Origin: Spirosoma sp. 48-14
GTDB lineage: Bacteria > Bacteroidota > Bacteroidia > Cytophagales > Spirosomataceae
Length of the DNA: 64,000 nt
Assembly (NCBI RefSeq): GCF_001898575.1
Contig: NZ_MKUD01000088.1
Coordinates: forward strand, 93,402-157,401
Direction of reading: 5' to 3'
How positions within the stretch are numbered: the stretch's first letter is position 1; each line of letters starts with the position of its first letter. This document shows positions 15,577-24,752 of this stretch, piece after piece. A program made the translations under genes and the position numbers. The notes beneath the pieces are model-generated. The model did no database searches, was not told where the DNA came from, and saw only the letters and a program-made list of their open reading frames with translations.

Positions 15577-18231
15577 ATGAAAAAGCAACCTATTCCACCA
15601 CGCTGGGCCGACTGGCTTTTAGAAGTTTTTGTAGCTCCTCCTTTACGCGAAGACGTGCAGGGCGATCTGCACGAGGTATTTTACAAACGAACAGAACAGG
15701 AGGGCTTGTCGAAAGCTCGTCGGGAGTTTATCTGGGCTGTGCTCCACTATATAAACCCCTACTTTTTCAAAGCCCGCCAACGTACCAATCGACAGTCTGA
15801 TTACCCATCACCCTCTTACCTGCATCCTGCTATGCTACGTAATTACCTGACCATCGCCCTGCGCACGCTGGCCCACAACAAGGCCTATTCCATCATCAAC
15901 GTCGTTGGATTAAGTATCGGTCTGGCGGCTGCCATGCTGATTATTCTCTATACCAAAGACGAAGTCAGCTACGACCGCTTTCATACCAACAACCCGAACC
16001 TGTATCGGATCACCAGCCGCGATATCACACCCGGCGATCAGAAACCAAGCTACAATACAAATACGGGTATTTTTCAGGGGCCTAAGTTTACGGCTGGTAC
16101 ACCGGAAATACAGTCGTTTGTTCGTTTTCAATCCGGCCAGAGTGATATCCGGCAGGGCAATGAAGTCAAGAGTCAGGAGATGTTTTCGACAGATCCCGAG
16201 TTCTTCCAGTTATTCAGTTTTCCGTTGTTGAGTGGCGATCCCAAAACGGCTTTGTCTCGCCCGAAAACGGTGGTTATTTCGGAAGATATGGCCGAAAAAC
16301 AATTCGGGACAACCGATGCCCTGGGTAAGATCATGTTCATCAAGACCGAAGCGCAGTTTGAGCCGTATACAGTAACCGGAGTTGCGGTAAAATGCCCCCA
16401 GAATTCGTCCATAAAATTCGACGTATTACTGCCAATAACTGTTTCGAAAGAAGACATTGCCCGAAGCGACAACTGGTTCAGTTTCTTTCTGAATACGTTT
16501 GTGCTGGTGCGTCCCAACGCGAATATCAAGGCCGTCGAGGCAACCATGAATCGGATTTACCAGACCGATGCCAAAAACACGATTTTGGAAATGGCTAAAA
16601 AATTTGGGATAAAAAGTAAGACGATCTATTCGCTCCAGCCGCTTACAGAGATGCACTTAAGTACCGATCTGCCGGTCAACAATGGGCTGGTCGATGAAAG
16701 CAGACCTACGTTTTCGTACATTCTGTCGGGTATAGCCTTGTTTGTGCTGCTGATTGCCTGCATCAATTTTGTGAATCTGACGGTAGCTCGTTCGCTGAAA
16801 CGGGCTAAAGAGATTGGGGTCCGAAAAGTAGTGGGAGGGGGGCGAAACCAGCTTATTATCCAGTTTCTGGGCGAATCGTTCCTGCTCTGTTTTGTCGCGT
16901 TTGTGCTTGCCATTGTGTTGTTGCTGCTTGTATTACCAACGTTCAACCAGCTTGCCAACAAAGCCCTTTCGTTTGCTTATCTGCTCGACGTAAAACTGAT
17001 TGCCGGATACATTGGGCTATTTCTTGTAACGGGTTTATTGGCAGGGTTTTACCCGGCCATTGTCCTCTCTGGGTTTAGCCCGGTTCAAAGCCTGTATAGC
17101 CGATTCCGGTTTGCAGGCCGGAATTATCTGCAACGGGGGCTGATTGTGTTACAGTTTTCGCTGGCTTCGTTTCTCATTGTAGCCACATTGACCATCAACT
17201 CCCAGTTGAACTACCTGACGACCAAAAGCCTGGGTTACGACGATCGAAACCTGGTGGCGGTAAATAAATCGAGCCTGAACCATAGCGAAGCGCGTTTGCT
17301 CAAAAGTGAACTGATGAAGTTTCCAACCATTGTCGATGTAGCGCCCAAGAATCGGGGTTTCTGGGGAACGGTGGCTAAAGTCAATGGAGAGAAGCAGCTT
17401 TCCTTTGCCTACGAAACCGTCGATGAAATGTACCTGCCCCTGCTTAAGATTCCGATTCTGGCCGGTCGTAACTTTTCGCCCGATTTCCCCAGCGATTCGA
17501 CACAGTCGGTGCTGGTTAATGAAAGTTTTGTGAAAGAAGCAGGCTGGAAAAATCCAATTGGTCAGGAGGTGAATTTCTTTGCTTACGAGATCCCGGAACG
17601 CTATAAGGTGATTGGCGTTGTGAAAGACTATCACTTTGCAGCCCTGAATCAGAAAATCCGGCCGCAGTTGTTCACTATGAAACCAAAAAATGACTTCGGG
17701 AAAGCATTTGTCAAAATAAAACCGCATACCGAAACCGAAAGCCTCCGGGCTATCGAGCAGACGTTTAAAAAACTGTTCCCGATTAACCCCTATTCCTATA
17801 GCTTTCTGGATCAGGACAATCTGAAAAAATACGAATCGGAGGCTAAATGGCGACAGATTATGCTTTTCGGGGCCATCCTGACGATCTTTATTTCCTGTAT
17901 TGGGCTATTGGGGCTGGCGACATTGGCAGCCGAACGACGTACAAAAGAGATCGGTATTCGCAAGGTACTGGGTGCATCGGTAAGCAGTATTGTTCAACTG
18001 TTATCGTCCGATTTTCTACGATTGGTGGGTTTCTCCTTTGTGTTGGCCTTTCCAGCGGCCTATTTTGCCATTGACAAGTGGCTGGAAAACTATCCCTATC
18101 GGATCGAAATCAGTGCCTGGACGTTCGCGTTGGCGGCCCTCCTGGCCATATTGATCGCTTTCTTCACGGTCAGTTTCCAATCCATTCGAGCAGCCATGTC
18201 GAACCCAGTGAAAAGCTTACGATCGGAATAG
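15577..18231 (+). CDS. FtsX/MacB-like ABC permease with prefix domain 1
   Basis: Large inner-membrane permease (884 residues) of the FtsX-like, MacB-PCD type. An N-terminal prefix of about 85 residues (PRWADWLLEVFVAPPLREDVQGDLHE...) is the domain found in PadR-linked permeases of Bacteroidota. Then come a first helix (IINVVGLSIGLAAAMLIILY), a large periplasmic domain, three helices with the FtsX motif KRAKEIGVRKVVGGGRNQL, and a second copy of periplasmic domain plus three helices (RRTKEIGIRKVLGASVSSI). No ATPase gene is adjacent, so the nucleotide-binding partner must be encoded elsewhere. Substrate unknown; relatives act in antimicrobial or envelope-stress export. Confidence 0.85.
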   Translation: MKKQPIPPRWADWLLEVFVAPPLREDVQGDLHEVFYKRTEQEGLSKARREFIWAVLHYINPYFFKARQRTNRQSDYPSPSYLHPAMLRNYLTIALRTLAHNKAYSIINVVGLSIGLAAAMLIILYTKDEVSYDRFHTNNPNLYRITSRDITPGDQKPSYNTNTGIFQGPKFTAGTPEIQSFVRFQSGQSDIRQGNEVKSQEMFSTDPEFFQLFSFPLLSGDPKTALSRPKTVVISEDMAEKQFGTTDALGKIMFIKTEAQFEPYTVTGVAVKCPQNSSIKFDVLLPITVSKEDIARSDNWFSFFLNTFVLVRPNANIKAVEATMNRIYQTDAKNTILEMAKKFGIKSKTIYSLQPLTEMHLSTDLPVNNGLVDESRPTFSYILSGIALFVLLIACINFVNLTVARSLKRAKEIGVRKVVGGGRNQLIIQFLGESFLLCFVAFVLAIVLLLLVLPTFNQLANKALSFAYLLDVKLIAGYIGLFLVTGLLAGFYPAIVLSGFSPVQSLYSRFRFAGRNYLQRGLIVLQFSLASFLIVATLTINSQLNYLTTKSLGYDDRNLVAVNKSSLNHSEARLLKSELMKFPTIVDVAPKNRGFWGTVAKVNGEKQLSFAYETVDEMYLPLLKIPILAGRNFSPDFPSDSTQSVLVNESFVKEAGWKNPIGQEVNFFAYEIPERYKVIGVVKDYHFAALNQKIRPQLFTMKPKNDFGKAFVKIKPHTETESLRAIEQTFKKLFPINPYSYSFLDQDNLKKYESEAKWRQIMLFGAILTIFISCIGLLGLATLAAERRTKEIGIRKVLGASVSSIVQLLSSDFLRLVGFSFVLAFPAAYFAIDKWLENYPYRIEISAWTFALAALLAILIAFFTVSFQSIRAAMSNPVKSLRSE

Positions 18232-18291
18232 AATCTAGTTGATAAGCGAGGGTTTACAACTGGATTAATGCGTCCGATGAGGGACATCAGT

Positions 18292-18307
18292 TGTCCGGTA
18301 ATGGACA
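18292..18307 (+). promoter_or_regulatory. PadR-module operator-like site 2
   Basis: TGTCCGGTAATGGACA, a dyad with TGTCC and GGACA arms around 6 bases, 61 bases after the first permease stop. It matches site 1 at 11 of 16 positions and has the same 109-base distance to its PadR ATG. Confidence 0.5.
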
Positions 18308-18327
18308 AAGAATGAGTGTGAATTGAG

Positions 18328-18365
18328 AAAAACAGGCCGTTTCTGAGCAGAAATGGCCTGTTTTT
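18328..18365 (+). terminator. Terminator of PadR module 1
   Basis: 17-bp stem with one mismatch (18328-18344 and 18349-18365), four-base loop, ending in a run of five T. A classical intrinsic terminator for the first PadR-permease transcript. It lies inside the control region of module 2, between its operator-like site and its -7 box. Confidence 0.8.
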
Positions 18366-18376
18366 ATTATTGGCAA

Positions 18377-18384
18377 TAGATTTG
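18377..18384 (+). promoter_or_regulatory. -7 box of PadR module 2
   Basis: TAGATTTG fits the Bacteroidota TAnnTTTG element, 32 bases before the PadR ATG. It lies in a 16-base stretch (18370-18385, TTGGCAnnAGATTTGT) also present before the first PadR at 15178-15193. No convincing -33 TTTG was found, because the terminator stem occupies that place. Confidence 0.45.
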
Positions 18385-18416
18385 TACGATAAAATATAAA
18401 CTAATAACCTAAGCCG

Positions 18417-18755
18417 ATGCGTCGAACCTATCTGGGTGAATTTGAAGAAATCGTCTTATTAATGGTAGCTATCCTGGATGGGGAAGGGTATGGGGTTACG
18501 GTCAGTCAGGCACTGGAAGAGCATACCGGCCGGATTGTTACGTTTGGTACGGTTCATAACACCCTGATCCGGCTCGAAGAAAAGGGGTTTGTATCGTCTT
18601 ACCTGGGTGGGGCCACTACCGAACGAGGGGGCCGACGCAAGCGCCTGTTTCGGGTTACGGCTCTGGGCAGTCGGGCGCTTCAGGAAATCCAGCAGCTCCG
18701 TCAGGAACTGTGGCAGATGGTACCGCCAAACACCCTTCGACTCGGTGGCGTATGA
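18417..18755 (+). CDS. PadR-family transcriptional regulator 2
   Basis: A 112-residue winged-helix regulator paralogous to the one at 15235, colinear over its whole length; shared blocks include GEFEEIVLL, YGVT, HTGR/QTGR, RLEEKGF and GGATxERGGRRKR. The stop overlaps the start of the following permease by four bases (ATGA), so translation is coupled. Differences concentrate in the recognition helix region (FGTVHNTLI versus MSAVHATLY), so the two may respond to different signals while binding similar sites. Confidence 0.9.
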   Translation: MRRTYLGEFEEIVLLMVAILDGEGYGVTVSQALEEHTGRIVTFGTVHNTLIRLEEKGFVSSYLGGATTERGGRRKRLFRVTALGSRALQEIQQLRQELWQMVPPNTLRLGGV

Positions 18756-21403
18756 ATAGGTCTCCTCAACCCCGTAACGACAGACCGCCCCGCTTTGCCC
18801 ATTGGTTATTGACCCGGCTACATCCCGAAAACACCCTCGAAGAGGTAGAAGGTGATCTGGCTGAGCTGTATGATTACTGGCACCATCGGGCGGGACGAAC
18901 GCAGGCCATCTTGCGGTATGCGCTCAACGTGCTATCGGTCCTGCCGCCCTTTGTCCGTCGAAGAAAACAAGTTAAACAACAATACGAACAACCTTCTAGT
19001 ATTCATCCTGTTATGATTCGTAACTATTTAAAAATTGCTTTCCGGAATCTACAACGCAATAAGGGATACACGCTGATCAATGTGGCGGGACTGGCCTTAA
19101 GTATGACCTGTGGTATCCTCATTTTTACTTTGGTCAGCCATCATCTGAGTTATGATAACTTTCATGCGAATGCCGATCGCATGTATCGGATCGTAACGGA
19201 GATGCACCGGGATAATATCGGCTATAATCACAGTGTACCCTCACCACTGGGTAAGCATTTCCGGGACGATTACACCTTTGCTGAAAAAGTAGCCCGGATT
19301 ATCAGTGCCGACGATCAACTGATTACCCTGAGAAATGGAGCTGATATAAAGAAGATAAAGGAGGAAGAAGGGGTTGCCTTCACAGAGCCGGAATTTTTTG
19401 ACATGTTCAATTTTCCGTTGCTCGAAGGGGATAAAAAAACGGCGTTGCTGGAGCCAAATACCGCCATTATGACCGAACGAATGGCCAAAAAGTATTTTGG
19501 CGATGAAAACCCGATCGGTAAGACCTTCTGGCTCAACAACCGGATCGTATTCAGGGTCACAGGAATCCTGAAGGATTTGCCCGATAACACCGACCGAAAG
19601 AACGAGATCTTTGTATCGTACCCCACATTGAAAGCCTATGATTCTTGGCTAGCCAATGATATTGATGGGTGGGGCGGTATTCGCGATGGGGTCGAATGTT
19701 ATGTACAGTTACGGCCCGGTGTTTCGGTAGCCCAGGTAGAAGGGGTGATGCCTGCCTATGTCAAAAAGTATCGACCGACCAGCAAAAACGTCCATCACTA
19801 TAAATTGCAACCGCTCGCGGATATTCATTTCAATGCCCAATATGGGGGTGTAATGGAAAAAAAGAACCTGTGGGTACTGGCAATTATAGGCTTGTTTCTA
19901 CTGGGTACGGCTTGTGTAAACTTCATCAACCTGGCTACGGCGCAAGCACTCAAACGAGCCAAAGAAGTGGGCGTTCGTAAAGTGTTGGGTGGACTGAAAG
20001 GCCAGCTTTTCTGGCAGTTTATTTCCGAAACGGGTCTGATAACTATAGTCGGTGTTATCGTTGCACTGGGAATGGCGGTTCTGATGTTGCCTGTGGTCAA
20101 TGCGTTTTTCCACTCGCAAATGACGCTCAATCTGTTTCAGAATAGCCGATTCGTGCTTTTCATTGTCGCGCTTGGCGTGGCCATTACCTTTTTTGCCGGT
20201 TCATATCCCGGACTTATTCTGGCCGGTTTCAAACCAGTCGTGGCCTTGAAAGGCAAGCTCTCTCAGCAGCATATTGGTGGTTTTAATACCCGTCGGACAT
20301 TGATCATCGCTCAGTTTGCTATTTCGCAGGTGCTCATTATCGGTATGTTGGTCATTATGTACCAGATGCGATATGCCAAACAGGCCGATTTAGGGTTCGA
20401 CAGGGCGGCAATTGTCATGGTACCGATGGGAGATGACTCGACGCATACCAAGATGAACACGCTACGAAATGAGTTGCTACGCATCAAGGGGGTAGAGAAA
20501 GTATCGATTTGTTACGCAGCTCCAGCATCCACCAATAGCTGGGGTAACTTCGTGAAAGTGGATAATGAGGAGACGAACTTCAGAACGAGTATCAAATCGG
20601 CCGATGATCAGTATTTGTCCACGTTTGGACTGGAACTGGCAGCTGGCAAAAACCTCTTTCCGGCCGACAGTGCCCGAGAGTTTCTGGTCAATGAAACCTT
20701 CCTGCGAAAACTCAATATCAAATCGCCCGAAGCTGCTCTTGGTAAACTAATTTCGGCCAACGGGGGCACTATGGTAGCACCCATTGTGGGCGTAGTTAAA
20801 GATTTTCATGATGCCTCATTTCATCAGGAAATAAGTCCGATTATCCTTACAACGAATAAAAGCGATTATTCCGATTATGCTATAAAACTGAATGTTGCTC
20901 AGGCCAAAACCACACTGGCTGCTATTGAAAAAGCATGGCTGGAGCAGCATCCCGATCAATTATTTGCCTATCAGTTCGTTGATGAAAGCATCGCTAAGTT
21001 TTATGAAACGGAAGATCGAATCCTGCAACTGGTCGAGTTCTTTTCATTGATTGCCATTTTTATTGGTTGCCTGGGTTTATATGGGTTAATGTCGTTCATG
21101 GCTGCTCAGAAAACGAAGGAGATCGGCATCCGTAAAGTGCTGGGAAGTAGTGTGTCTCAGATTCTATGGATTTTTGGTAAAGAGTTTTCCCGACTGATCG
21201 GTTTGGCTTTTCTGATTGCGGCTCCCATTGCGTGGTGGGCCATGACTAACTGGCTTCAGGGCTTTCAATTTCACGTTCAGATGGAAGCCTGGATTTTCCT
21301 GGCAGCGATTGGAAGTACGCTGTTGATTGCCGCACTGACGATTGCCTATCAGGCTACCAGAGCTGCATCGGTAAACCCCGTGAAATCATTACGTTCTGAA
21401 TGA
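18752..21403 (+). CDS. FtsX/MacB-like ABC permease with prefix domain 2
   Basis: 883-residue paralogue of the permease at 15577. I start at the ATG at 18752, which overlaps the PadR stop; a GTG at 18710 would place 14 residues inside the PadR gene. The domain order is the same: prefix (RFAHWLLTRLHPENTLEEVEGDLAELY), first helix (INVAGLALSMTCGILIFTLV), periplasmic domain, FtsX core with KRAKEVGVRKVLGGLKGQLF, second periplasmic domain and second core (QKTKEIGIRKVLGSSVSQIL). Both permeases end in NPVKSLRSE. A hairpin terminator follows. No ATPase is adjacent. Confidence 0.85.
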   Translation: MNRSPQPRNDRPPRFAHWLLTRLHPENTLEEVEGDLAELYDYWHHRAGRTQAILRYALNVLSVLPPFVRRRKQVKQQYEQPSSIHPVMIRNYLKIAFRNLQRNKGYTLINVAGLALSMTCGILIFTLVSHHLSYDNFHANADRMYRIVTEMHRDNIGYNHSVPSPLGKHFRDDYTFAEKVARIISADDQLITLRNGADIKKIKEEEGVAFTEPEFFDMFNFPLLEGDKKTALLEPNTAIMTERMAKKYFGDENPIGKTFWLNNRIVFRVTGILKDLPDNTDRKNEIFVSYPTLKAYDSWLANDIDGWGGIRDGVECYVQLRPGVSVAQVEGVMPAYVKKYRPTSKNVHHYKLQPLADIHFNAQYGGVMEKKNLWVLAIIGLFLLGTACVNFINLATAQALKRAKEVGVRKVLGGLKGQLFWQFISETGLITIVGVIVALGMAVLMLPVVNAFFHSQMTLNLFQNSRFVLFIVALGVAITFFAGSYPGLILAGFKPVVALKGKLSQQHIGGFNTRRTLIIAQFAISQVLIIGMLVIMYQMRYAKQADLGFDRAAIVMVPMGDDSTHTKMNTLRNELLRIKGVEKVSICYAAPASTNSWGNFVKVDNEETNFRTSIKSADDQYLSTFGLELAAGKNLFPADSAREFLVNETFLRKLNIKSPEAALGKLISANGGTMVAPIVGVVKDFHDASFHQEISPIILTTNKSDYSDYAIKLNVAQAKTTLAAIEKAWLEQHPDQLFAYQFVDESIAKFYETEDRILQLVEFFSLIAIFIGCLGLYGLMSFMAAQKTKEIGIRKVLGSSVSQILWIFGKEFSRLIGLAFLIAAPIAWWAMTNWLQGFQFHVQMEAWIFLAAIGSTLLIAALTIAYQATRAASVNPVKSLRSE

Positions 21404-21497
21404 TGGCGTAGCCCAAATGGTATTAGCTACTGCAAAGATTAGGTATTGATAAGATGACGAAACAGAGCCTTTGCCGAGCGTAGGCCGAGTCTAAAAA

Positions 21498-21536
21498 AAG
21501 GGCCAACAACGTAAAAAGGTTACGTTGCTGGCCCTT
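21498..21536 (+). terminator. Terminator of PadR module 2
   Basis: 17-bp arms (21498-21514 and 21520-21536) with one mismatch and a 5-base loop, 94 bases after the permease stop. GC-rich in the middle with A-rich and T-rich ends. Confidence 0.7.
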
Positions 21537-21572
21537 CATCTTTGTGTGCTATCAGATAAACGAACCCGTTTC

Positions 21573-21986
21573 ATGACCATTTTTGATCCAATGGAAACAA
21601 CAAAAGCAATACTCAAAAATGCCTGGCCCTACCAACAGGACAAGATGAATCTCCCTGTCAATGATCTGGAAGCCGCTATTCCCTTTTATGAAACCTACCT
21701 GGGCTTTCGGTTGATTGATCGGCCCGAAACGCCTTGTCCATCGGCTATCCTGAGCAGGGATGCTCTACAGATTGGCCTGGCCGAAAACGGTAGCGATCCG
21801 ACACAGGACGGCTGCTTCTTTGAAGTTGACCATATTGAGCGAGCTTTTGATGAGTTCAAAGCCAATGGACTGACTAAAGAATTGTCCGGTTTTAGCAATC
21901 AAAAGCATGGCGAAACCAACTGGAAAGTCTTCTTCGTGATTGCGCCTGATGGACTTTGTTACTGCTTTGGTGAACGGCAATCGTAG
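21573..21986 (+). CDS. VOC-family protein
   Basis: Single-domain glyoxalase/bleomycin-resistance-like protein of 137 residues from the ATG at 21573; a second ATG at 21591 is equally possible, while the frame from 21525 would start inside the terminator hairpin. The fold is shown by NLPVNDLEAAIPFYETYLGFRLIDR, then ALQIGLAENG and CFFEVDHIERAFDEFKANGL, and ends with WKVFFVIAPDGLCYCFGE, where the final Glu is a typical metal ligand. Function not assignable. It converges with the dioxygenase gene, 7 bases away. Confidence 0.75.
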   Translation: MTIFDPMETTKAILKNAWPYQQDKMNLPVNDLEAAIPFYETYLGFRLIDRPETPCPSAILSRDALQIGLAENGSDPTQDGCFFEVDHIERAFDEFKANGLTKELSGFSNQKHGETNWKVFFVIAPDGLCYCFGERQS

Positions 21987-21993
21987 TCGAACC

Positions 21994-22671
21994 TTATTGG
22001 TTTGATGGATAGTTTGGAATATTTTTTCCAAGGTAGATGTTCCGTTCGGCCTTGTACATAGTACCGACGTCTTTGAGTTTCAGAATACCGCTGCCTCCCC
22101 GGTTTTCCAGCTTGGCTCGTTTGTCGGCCGTAAGCAATGGGTCATCGTCAAACAGGTATTCGTCAATATAGTACTCGTTGAGCGTGGGTTCTTTAATCGT
22201 GATGTGAATGTGGGCCGGGTCGGTATGGCCGGGGTAAGGAGCCGGACGTAACGTAACAAACTTGTATTCGCCTTTCGCGTTGGTGCGCATCCAGCCGCGT
22301 ATGGAACCATGCCGCTTTTCCCAGCCTTTGGCACTTTCTTTGGCTGTGTAATGCCCCGTTTCGTCAGTATGATATACATACAGAATAACGCCCGGTGCAG
22401 GTGTTTTGCCGTCGGCTTTGTATACGATTCCATTGATAGCCAATGGCTTTTTGCCGTTCCAGGTGGCATCTGGTAGTTTCGCCAGCATGTCGAGCTTATC
22501 GAACGGAACCGGACTTTCATAAATCGCTTCGCAGCCTTCACACGGACCACCGGCTTTTTTATCCTGCCCGAATACAGGCAATGTGAGCAGCAATAGGAGT
22601 AGGTAGCTAAGAATAGAACGCAGATTTTTAAGATGTTTATGATTGGTTATGATTTTATCCGTGTAGATCAT
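21994..22671 (-). CDS. Exported intradiol ring-cleavage dioxygenase-like
   Basis: Member of the protocatechuate 3,4-dioxygenase/intradiol family, which uses Fe(III) held by two Tyr and two His. The start at 22671 gives 225 residues with a signal peptide (LRSILSYLLLLLLTLPVFGQ). In that numbering the ligand pattern is Y108 (GHY), Y146 (APYPG), H154 and H156 (DPAHIHI). A CEGCEA pair follows the signal peptide and may bind metal or form a disulfide. Exported members are common in Bacteroidota and their substrates are not established. The 22722 start would only add basic residues before the signal. Confidence 0.8.
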   Translation of the reverse strand: MIYTDKIITNHKHLKNLRSILSYLLLLLLTLPVFGQDKKAGGPCEGCEAIYESPVPFDKLDMLAKLPDATWNGKKPLAINGIVYKADGKTPAPGVILYVYHTDETGHYTAKESAKGWEKRHGSIRGWMRTNAKGEYKFVTLRPAPYPGHTDPAHIHITIKEPTLNEYYIDEYLFDDDPLLTADKRAKLENRGGSGILKLKDVGTMYKAERNIYLGKNIPNYPSNQ

Positions 22672-23000
22672 AATTATCCTGAAAATCCGCGTTCGATGTT
22701 GAATTAATCGGTGAGTGTACATAGCTGATGGGGCTTAGTTCCAGCAAATTAGACTTGGTTATGCGACGGATTACTAAAAATAGCGATTCCATTGATCAGT
22801 CGCATAAAACCTGGAGTTGAAATCAACAGGGACTGAATTCAACGGAAACGATTGATGCTGAGTAGTACAACTAGTCTAATTGGCCGTACTTATAAACAAG
22901 CGGGGGGAGAAATCACGCTTTGAGTGCCCCTGTTAGCTATATTGTGGCGAAAAAAGCATATCTCCGCTTAAGTAGTATACGTGCACAATTGAATTCATTC

Positions 23001-24038
23001 ATGAAAATCGTACTTGTTGCCTTTTGTATTGCCTGTTTAAGTAGCCTCGGTCTGTTTGCCCAGTCTACCAATCCCGCCATTCGCCAGCGTGAGTTTATTT
23101 ATGAAAAAGCTCCGACGCCAGAATGCCATGCTTCTACCATTGCCGAAACACCCGCTGGCCTCATTGCCTCCTGGTTTGGTGGTACATACGAGCGTCATCC
23201 CGACGTAGGTATCTGGGTGAGCCACCATACCAAAACGGGCTGGGCGACACCGATCGAAGTAGCTACAGGTGTACAGCCCGATGGGAAACGCCTTCCCTGC
23301 TGGAATCCCGTTTTATTTCAGATTCCTAAGGGGGAACTACTCTTATTTTATAAAGTCGGCCCCAGCCCCTCGACCTGGTGGGGAATGCTGAAGCGCTCGA
23401 AAGATAATGGTAAGACCTGGTCAGAGCCCGAGCGGTTGCCCGATGGTATTTTAGGGCCTATCAAGAACAAGCCCGTATTGCTGTCGTCGGGGGTTTTGCT
23501 TTGCCCGACTAGTTCAGAGGATCATAACTGGCGGGTGCATTTTGAGCAAACAGCCGACTGGGGCAAAACCTGGCAAAAAACGGCCCCCATCAATGATGGT
23601 GTAACCGACGGGGCCATTCAGCCCAGTGTTCTGTTTCACAAGAATGGTCAGTTACAGATTCTTTGCCGGAGTCAGAAGCTTGGGTTTATTCAGGAAGCCT
23701 GGTCGAAAGATGGTGGTAAAACCTGGTCGGCATTGCAAAAAACAACCCTGCCTAACCCCAACTCAGGAACCGATGCCGTTACCCTGAAAGATGGTCGGCA
23801 GGTACTGGTCTACAATCCGACATCACCTGTAAATGGTAAAAGTGGCCCTCGTACACCACTCGATGTAGCCATTTCGGATGATGGAAAGACCTGGAAAACG
23901 CTGGCTGTTCTTGAAAACGAACCCGGTGAGTATTCATATCCTGCCGCTATTCAAACCGCTGACGGTCTCGTACATATCACCTACACCTGGAAACGTCAGC
24001 GCGTCCGGCATGTGGTCGTTGATCCTGGAAAAATATAG
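23001..24038 (+). CDS. Secreted sialidase-like beta-propeller protein
   Basis: 345-residue BNR/Asp-box protein of the sialidase-like superfamily. The start at 23001 gives a good signal peptide (KIVLVAFCIACLSSLGLFAQ); the longer frame from 22920 does not. Asp boxes are seen as SKDNGKTW, TADWGKTW, SKDGGKTW and SDDGKTW, one per propeller blade. The opening ETPAGLIASWFGGTYERHPDVGIW is typical of BNR_2 proteins, often annotated exo-alpha-sialidase. Whether sialic acid is the substrate cannot be told; plant-polymer-degrading Bacteroidota carry many relatives with other specificities. Confidence 0.78.
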   Translation: MKIVLVAFCIACLSSLGLFAQSTNPAIRQREFIYEKAPTPECHASTIAETPAGLIASWFGGTYERHPDVGIWVSHHTKTGWATPIEVATGVQPDGKRLPCWNPVLFQIPKGELLLFYKVGPSPSTWWGMLKRSKDNGKTWSEPERLPDGILGPIKNKPVLLSSGVLLCPTSSEDHNWRVHFEQTADWGKTWQKTAPINDGVTDGAIQPSVLFHKNGQLQILCRSQKLGFIQEAWSKDGGKTWSALQKTTLPNPNSGTDAVTLKDGRQVLVYNPTSPVNGKSGPRTPLDVAISDDGKTWKTLAVLENEPGEYSYPAAIQTADGLVHITYTWKRQRVRHVVVDPGKI

Positions 24039-24049
24039 AAACCCAACGG

Positions 24050-24131
24050 CGGACCGGCAGACCCGTACAGATGGTTATGATTTACAAAGACCTTAATAAA
24101 TCATAACCATCTGTACGGGTCTGCCGGTCCG
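24050..24131. terminator. Very long perfect hairpin after sialidase-like gene
   Basis: Perfect 35-bp arms (24050-24084 and 24097-24131) with a 12-base loop, starting 11 bases after the stop codon. It is longer than a normal terminator and has no T run, so it may be an intergenic repeat that also stabilises or ends the message. Confidence 0.7.
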
Positions 24132-24177
24132 GCTCTATCAATCCCGCTTGCCAAGTTTATTGAACAACCCCGAGTAC

Positions 24178-24214
24178 ATATAGTTCTGGAGATATACATA
24201 CTCTGGAACTATAT
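24178..24214 (+). promoter_or_regulatory. Hairpin overlapping start of molybdenum hydroxylase operon
   Basis: Arms 24178-24191 and 24201-24214 pair at 12 of 14 positions around a 9-base loop. The right arm ends on the second base of the ATG at 24213, so the folded RNA would hide the start codon. It could equally be a dimeric operator. Confidence 0.4.
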
Positions 24215-24752
24215 GACGCTCATTGCCGAAGCTCCTCCGAAGGATACGTATATCCCTTCTTTGCCGCCCATACATACCGTTACGCTGACTGTCAACGGTA
24301 TCGAAGCTCAATTACAACTTGCTCCCTGGACGTCTTTACTCGATGCCTTACGCGAGTATATGGATATGACTGGTACCAAAAAAGGTTGCGATCACGGTCA
24401 GTGTGGAGCCTGTACGGTTCTGGTCGATGGGAAACGCATCAACTCCTGCCTGACGTTGGCCATTATGCAGGAAGGTAAGCAGATCACTACCATCGAGGGC
24501 GTTGCCCAAATGGCTACAGATGCGCCCTCTGGCCTCCACCCAATTCAAAAGGCGTTTATCGACTGCGACGCATTCCAGTGTGGTTATTGTACGCCCGGTC
24601 AGATTTGCTCGGCGGTAGGGCTCCTCAACGAAGGTCAGGCCAAAACAACCGCCGATGTCCGGGAACTCATGAGTGGCAACATTTGCCGTTGTGGGGCTTA
24701 CACCAACATTGTACAGGCAATTGAGGAAGTCATAAATCAGCAGGCCGTATGA
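24213..24752 (+). CDS. Xanthine-dehydrogenase-type 2Fe-2S subunit (PaoA/YagT-like)
   Basis: Small electron-transfer subunit of a molybdenum hydroxylase, 179 residues. The plant-ferredoxin cluster ligands are C59, C64, C67 and C79 (KKGCDHGQCGACTVLVDG...), the second cluster C123, C126, C158 and C160 (FQCGYCTPGQ, ICRCGAY). E. coli PaoA carries a Tat signal; none is seen here, so the complex is probably cytoplasmic. The stop overlaps the next start by four bases (ATGA), as expected for stoichiometric subunits. Confidence 0.93.
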   Translation: MTLIAEAPPKDTYIPSLPPIHTVTLTVNGIEAQLQLAPWTSLLDALREYMDMTGTKKGCDHGQCGACTVLVDGKRINSCLTLAIMQEGKQITTIEGVAQMATDAPSGLHPIQKAFIDCDAFQCGYCTPGQICSAVGLLNEGQAKTTADVRELMSGNICRCGAYTNIVQAIEEVINQQAV

